This document shows, piece after piece, positions 16,301 to 18,292 of a DNA stretch of 18,292 nucleotides. Position numbers and translations under genes: made by a program. The stretch lies in NCBI GenBank assembly GCA_002315475.1, contig DCGI01000100.1, positions 28,765 through 47,056 on the forward strand. The letters run 5' to 3'. Numbering within the stretch: the first letter of the stretch is position 1; each line of letters opens with the position of its first letter. The notes under the pieces were generated by a model. The model saw nothing but the letters and a program-made list of their open reading frames with translations. It did no database searches and was not told the origin of the DNA. Source of the DNA: Christensenella sp. UBA1782. Its GTDB lineage: Bacteria > Bacillota > Clostridia > Christensenellales > DTU072.

Positions 16301-18292
16301 GGTCACTTTGCTGTCGTCCAACCCCGTCGGTAACGTTCCCGAAAGAACAAGGCTGTGCACGTTACCGTCGTATTCAAACGTTTTACTCTCGAACGAAACG
16401 CCCGTCATGTCGTAGTTTGCTTTGTTGACGGTAAAGTTCTGTTGGCAAAAAGTCGGCAAGGTATAATTCCCGTTATCGAGTTCGGAGGCGGTTGCCGTAT
16501 AAGAACCGGCATCCGTTTGACTGCCCGTCACCGTTACGTTACAAGAGTCGCCCGAGCAGAGCGAACCCGCCGTACAAGTAGGCAGTTTTGCCGTCTTGTC
16601 GTAGGTAAACGTGGTATTGCCCCAAGACAAAGTCACTTCTTTTTGTGCGATGGTAAAGTCTTTCGTCACCGTAGTAGGTAACTTGTAATTGCCGTCGGAA
16701 AGAGCGGTAGCCGTAGCGGTATAAGAACCCACATTGGTTTGTTCTCCCGACAGCGTCACCGTACAGGTATCCCCCGAGCAAACGTTGCCCGCCGTACAAG
16801 AAGGAATCTTAGCGGTCTTATCGTAGGTAAACGCGGTACTGCCCCAAGACAAAGTCACTTCTTTTTGCGTAACGGAAAAGGTTTGCGTAACCGAAGCGGG
16901 TAACTTATAGTTACCGTTGGAAAGGGCGGTAGCCGTAGCGGTGTAGTTTTCTCCCACGTTGGTCTTTTCGCCCGAAACGGTTACCGTACAAGTATCCCCG
17001 TCGCAAAGATTGGTGACGGTGCAAGAAGGTTTTTGTGCGGCTGCGTTATAGATAAAGGAATTTGCCCCCCACGAAAGGGTGGCTTCTTTGGGTGTAATCG
17101 AAAAATCCTTCGTATGCGCCGAAGGTAAAGCGTAGTTTGCGTTACTTAGTCCGGAAGCCGTAGCGGTATAGTTGCCTACGTCGGTTTTTTCGCCCGTAAC
17201 CGTTACCGTACAAGTGTCGCCCGAACAGAGAGAATCCGCCACGCAGGTAGGTTTCTTTGCCGTCTTGTCGTAGGTAAACGTTGCCGTTCCCCACGTTAAA
17301 CCGACTTCTTTGGCTTGAATGGCGAAAGAAGTCGTTTTGGCGGAAGGTAAAACGTAATTTGCGTTGCTTAGGCTCGACGCCGTAGCGGTATAACTGCCCG
17401 CATCGGTCTTTTCTCCCGTTACCGTCACCGTACAAGTGTCGCCCGAACAGACGTTTGTCGCCGAACAGGTAGGTTTCTTTGCCGTTTTGTCGTAGGTAAA
17501 CGTCGTCGTTCCCCACGATAAACCCACTTCTTTGGGACTGATACTAAACGTTATCGTTCTCTCGGCTTCGGTATCGCAGGAAGACGCCCACGTATAGTTG
17601 GAGGCTTTTCCGATGCTTGCATCGTTGAGATTATTGCCGAAAGCCAAAACCTTTATGGAATAGCTCCCCGCATCCACAGCGGAGAAATACAACGTTTGAT
17701 TGCCTAAGTGCCAATAATCCCCTGCCGACGCATTCCCGTAGTTCGTGCAGTCGATATTGTTTTCTTCCCAAACATAATCTTCTCGGGCATCGTAAGTCTT
17801 CGCTTGTTTCGATATGTAGAATACCAAAATTTCCGAACCGACCAAACCGCCGACGACGACTTTTCCACGCACGTTTTTGGTGCTTTGTCCGACGTAGGTC
17901 GCATCCATATCGTTGGTAACGGTGAGGGTAATTGCCTTCGGGTTTATGGTAAACGCTTGCGTTTTGGAAGAAGGCAAAGCATAGTTTCCGTTGCTCAGAC
18001 TCGAAGCCGTAGCGGTATAACTGCCCGCATTGGTTTGTCCACCCGTTACCGTCACCGTACAACCGTCGCCCGAACAAAGAGAACCCGCCGTACAGGTCGG
18101 TGTCTGACTCGTCCCCGAATAGGTAAACGCGGTCGTTCCCCACGTTAAGGAAACCGTCTTTTGTGCGATGGTAAAGGACTGTGTTTTGGAGGAAGGTAAC
18201 TTGTAGTTTGCGTTGCTTAAACTCGAAGCGGTAGCGGTATGGCTACCCGCATTGGTTTGCGCGCCCGTTACCGTCACGCCGCAACTTTCTCC
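10334..18292 (-). CDS. Giant MBG-repeat surface protein, 5' end beyond the window
   Basis: The frame is open to the right edge; 2652 codons before the stop are visible. Residue numbers here count from the GTG at 18277, which lies inside a repeat and is not a true start. About two dozen MBG/Ig-like beta modules of 70-80 residues follow one another (1-1927): a cysteine-bearing class (SWG..TFTYD..AK.P.C), an LGDxLTYNGxxQTQ class, and YDG-type modules (for example 851-929, 1318-1398). Next come a Cys/His-rich segment (1940-1993), mixed beta regions, a carboxypeptidase-regulatory/Cna-B-like module (about 2184-2266), an acidic linker, a last pair of MBG modules (2450-2600), and one membrane helix (about 2608-2630) with a 17-residue tail. 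No LPxTG motif is seen, so anchoring is by the helix. Such proteins are extracellular stalks or adhesins; the ligand-binding part may lie in the unseen N-terminus. The signal peptide and promoter are outside the window. Confidence 0.88.
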   Translation of the reverse strand, partial: GESCGVTVTGAQTNAGSHTATASSLSNANYKLPSSKTQSFTIAQKTVSLTWGTTAFTYSGTSQTPTCTAGSLCSGDGCTVTVTGGQTNAGSYTATASSLSNGNYALPSSKTQAFTINPKAITLTVTNDMDATYVGQSTKNVRGKVVVGGLVGSEILVFYISKQAKTYDAREDYVWEENNIDCTNYGNASAGDYWHLGNQTLYFSAVDAGSYSIKVLAFGNNLNDASIGKASNYTWASSCDTEAERTITFSISPKEVGLSWGTTTFTYDKTAKKPTCSATNVCSGDTCTVTVTGEKTDAGSYTATASSLSNANYVLPSAKTTSFAIQAKEVGLTWGTATFTYDKTAKKPTCVADSLCSGDTCTVTVTGEKTDVGNYTATASGLSNANYALPSAHTKDFSITPKEATLSWGANSFIYNAAAQKPSCTVTNLCDGDTCTVTVSGEKTNVGENYTATATALSNGNYKLPASVTQTFSVTQKEVTLSWGSTAFTYDKTAKIPSCTAGNVCSGDTCTVTLSGEQTNVGSYTATATALSDGNYKLPTTVTKDFTIAQKEVTLSWGNTTFTYDKTAKLPTCTAGSLCSGDSCNVTVTGSQTDAGSYTATASELDNGNYTLPTFCQQNFTVNKANYDMTGVSFESKTFEYDGNVHSLVLSGTLPTGLDDSKVTVSYDGSATDVDDGIVTVTASFGTESQNYNVPESKTATVQILAKEIVIDWCEDDFTYNGETQTPTATFTSVQGDSVSLTVSFEVAFKAYREGGYTATASFAASDNNYKLPQTVTHAYTMKRKSVQGAEITLGNSLTYTGSEQTQTVSKVLIDSLVATFDVSDNVQTEAGTYTLTVTGKGNFSGTETKEYTVAKKTVTVTAKGVEITYGDDVKNNGVRINGLIGEESLEGTVDYDYGYERYGNIGKYAITPKGLSSKNYSISYVAGDFTVVQKVISVIITPNGGTYGNVVESTACFGEGCIENNDDVAILITYFGTTVAGEDYPESSTVPADAGSYTVRAKIGTEGKAANYLLPSTVSQFIITKADFNIQDIISFVGGQFDYDAQEHSLAVTFKQETEITVTYENNGRTDVGSQEVTASFSGYDLSNYNEIEAMNATLTITACSIAEAVVTLGDGLTYNGKAQTQTVLSVAVGELLATYDVTDDVETNAGFYTLKLTGNGNFTGSTEADFTIEAFDVTDGVLTLGDTLTYNGTQQTQEVLKVEKGGLSATFTVTGNVQTDVGKEDYVLTVVADGNYTGTLTQTWNILPKDVSKCEITLGEELIYNGVKQKQTIVSAVIDGLDVTYEISDNEYKDAGDYVLTITAQGNFTGSKQKQFTVRRKDLTITAIDKTIVYGQEPACDGVEFEGFVIGENQEVLQGEPTISFDYTQYGKIGTYTITPAGYESNNYAVTFVQGVLTVEPFVTTLTWDEKVLRYNGKAQLPVCTIFVYNDDSCNLVLSGKGTTVGNYTASVLSLSNANYALPTVRTHDYAILPCFVTKPTASTETYTYSGKEITYTFSKNTDKERYTVTSDKRTQAGSQCVVVSLIDNVNYYWDDESYNDLEYNFTVQKLVLTEPSLQDLYYTGSLLTPTLSDSYLGKYYGITENNGGIDVGSYGVTLTLYSEDCAWKNTDAPSAVLSYSILQAKNTWTKEPKIASITYGESLLPTALSLFGSVRYLYKKADTEEEFTETEPTHAGTYTILYSVNGTANYTGIEKQLSFIIKKASFDLSALAWTTDTLFTFDGERKSVSVSGIPDGVTATYANNEKTHAGKYTASVAFDYDKGNYNEVRLADLSWEIQPKAVTAVWEEKSFLYDGTVFDLPRAYYRDGEEERELLVSESDGKTFCGAGLYTFVATHENTDFAVEKSSAKKYYKVDRKEVQKPAGDDTVFSCTGAEQIYTVAVGEGYTVKNNVRTEAGSQEVVVSLADGNYVWSDNTTDDVTFTFTVAHGFSEHNGDATRLLHEATCTESAIYTAVCVCGEIEEYSFANPLGHDYKAAFTWQRDYTAQVEITCSRCDFVTEKTPEIRSEDEDVFTYYYASVTIEGKSFTDRKMKGAATYEGNVYDEPVWTWLTTKKGEYSAEASFTALRYPELVQTVNAVITYEDAEKNFTMTASVVFGDEKRTFTVDRTVEKIPVTVYWNAENVAVAYYRPCVLAGETLGEIPEDERELLGFNTESGVFFPYKDGTVPEYYFTHAETLTAVYRSIGNVTVTAVDESGNKLTDIFLTMTNDDGTKYEGSILDEQPLSFKKVPYGLYTLKASFTLDNKQIERNFTVEVDGKNVEKEVVLVQKSVNTQINGQARSDDLEQFAAETESNQTTTVILTTSEETEESVKELLNKRVSEEKYDQELSRFYDISLTQKVETVDENGKVSEETKSLNALEEPITIKLEVPDDVYEGLIQRNGTTDDIVIYLYDNEGETSVKLPKQEFAHSEKQFFSIQTTGSKTYVLLTVQSFGTLAIGIQTKVVQEVNEFLSLSIQNWVYGTSANAPESDAKYGTVKYLYAKKNESTYSEIVPTHAGTYVMKAYVEAEEEYTGIEQTVEFTIDKATYNLDKVFLNDKTYPCDGSEYSVAVKGELPEGVYVEYESNGFSEIGKYTVVAHFYGDEENYNLIPDKTATLTIEDQYLYILRTYWWAFAFGGITFVSIFLSFILRSAGANAVEKSPFDYRIG
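12299..12460 (-). other. Cys/His-rich ribbon-like segment of the surface protein
   Basis: Residues 1940-1993 contain H-x3-C, C-x-C, LGHDY and C-x2-C (Cys1944, Cys1954, Cys1956, His1970, Cys1990, Cys1993). The order HEATCTE...CVCG...PLGHDY is a module I recall from many Clostridia surface proteins, where it recurs near C-terminal ends. Metal binding is plausible but not shown. Confidence 0.6.
14327..14977 (-). repeat. Three tandem LGDxLTYNG-class modules
   Basis: Residues 1101-1171, 1172-1245 and 1246-1317 share LG..L.YNG..Q.Q and GN(F/Y)TG near the end. A fourth, separated copy is at residues 781-850 (15728-15937). They form a second repeat family within the same protein and lack the three-cysteine pattern, though one copy carries a single Cys (1251) and the first begins with one (1100). 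Confidence 0.75.
16424..17533 (-). repeat. Five tandem cysteine-bearing MBG modules (about 222 bp each)
   Basis: Modules begin at residues 249, 323, 397, 472 and 546, periods of 74, 74, 75 and 74 residues. Each contains TFTYDKTAK.P.C, a second Cys about six residues on, and GDTC, then TVTV.GE.T..G.YTATA and a final NY.LP. The consistent three-cysteine pattern and near-identical stretches (CSGDTCTVTV in three) indicate recent duplication. Confidence 0.85.
17534..17935 (-). other. Non-repeat module inside the MBG array
   Basis: Residues 115-248 interrupt two cysteine-bearing modules. The segment includes VRGKVVVGGLVGSEI, a Trp/Tyr-rich stretch with Cys177, and Cys234, and ends TITFSISP where the regular array resumes. 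The pattern resembles a larger YDG-type module with an insertion; no function can be assigned. Confidence 0.5.
17936..18292 (-). repeat. One and a half further cysteine-bearing MBG modules at the window edge
   Basis: Residues 40-114 form one complete module and residues 1-39, plus five codons to the edge, part of another. They match the array at 16424-17533, which shows that the repeats continue beyond the window. Confidence 0.8.

Noticed and set aside
18275..18277. GTG as the start of the giant surface protein
   Set aside because: It lies inside a repeat module, the frame continues upstream to the window edge with repeat-like residues, and there is no ribosome binding site or signal peptide.
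16424..18292. Regular repeats considered as a CRISPR array
   Set aside because: The period is about 222 bp, the units are coding and differ gradually, and there are no short identical repeats with unique spacers.

Overview
The window looks like a low-to-moderate GC Firmicutes (Clostridia-type, probably gut-associated) chromosome segment. Support comes from sigma-A-like promoters (TTGACA-17-TACAAT, several TATACT -10 boxes), AGGAG ribosome binding sites, lipoprotein signal peptides with a lipobox, a CpsB/YwqE-type PHP phosphatase, and a giant MBG-repeat surface protein of the kind common in gut Clostridia. This placement is inference; there is no rRNA or other marker gene here.

Layout. Positions 1-310 are non-coding and carry hairpin-forming intergenic repeats. 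A promoter with a palindrome over its -10 box drives an FtsX-type ABC permease (381-2690). Convergent to it is a polysaccharide-deacetylase lipoprotein (2746-3576, minus). Divergent from that, across a 181-bp region with two promoters, is a lipoprotein with a six-hairpin (alpha/alpha barrel) glycosidase-like fold (3758-5566). Then come a thioredoxin-like/helix-turn-helix protein (5602-6609), its terminator, and a soluble FtsH-like AAA+ zinc protease (6750-8033). A 618-bp gene-free stretch holds a possible decayed reading frame, a bidirectional terminator-like hairpin, a possible minus-strand small-RNA unit and three exact-period 31-bp repeats. It leads into a two-gene operon: a PHP-family phosphatase (8652-9368) and an ADP-ribosylglycohydrolase (9399-10325). 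The remaining 8 kb, on the minus strand, is one gene of at least 2652 codons that runs off the right edge. It encodes about two dozen MBG/Ig-like modules, a cysteine-rich ribbon-like segment and a C-terminal membrane anchor.

How the genes may work together. The permease, the two lipoproteins and the giant anchored protein are all envelope functions; the deacetylase and the glycosidase-like protein may act on the same cell-surface or extracellular glycan. The most unusual item is the pair at 5602-8033. The first protein joins a thioredoxin-like domain without a CxxC to a C-terminal helix-turn-helix. The second is an FtsH relative with no membrane segments, an intact zinc-protease site, but a changed Walker B acid and no recognisable aromatic pore loop. 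A perfect inverted repeat sits in the protease promoter and could be an operator. No function is established for this pair.
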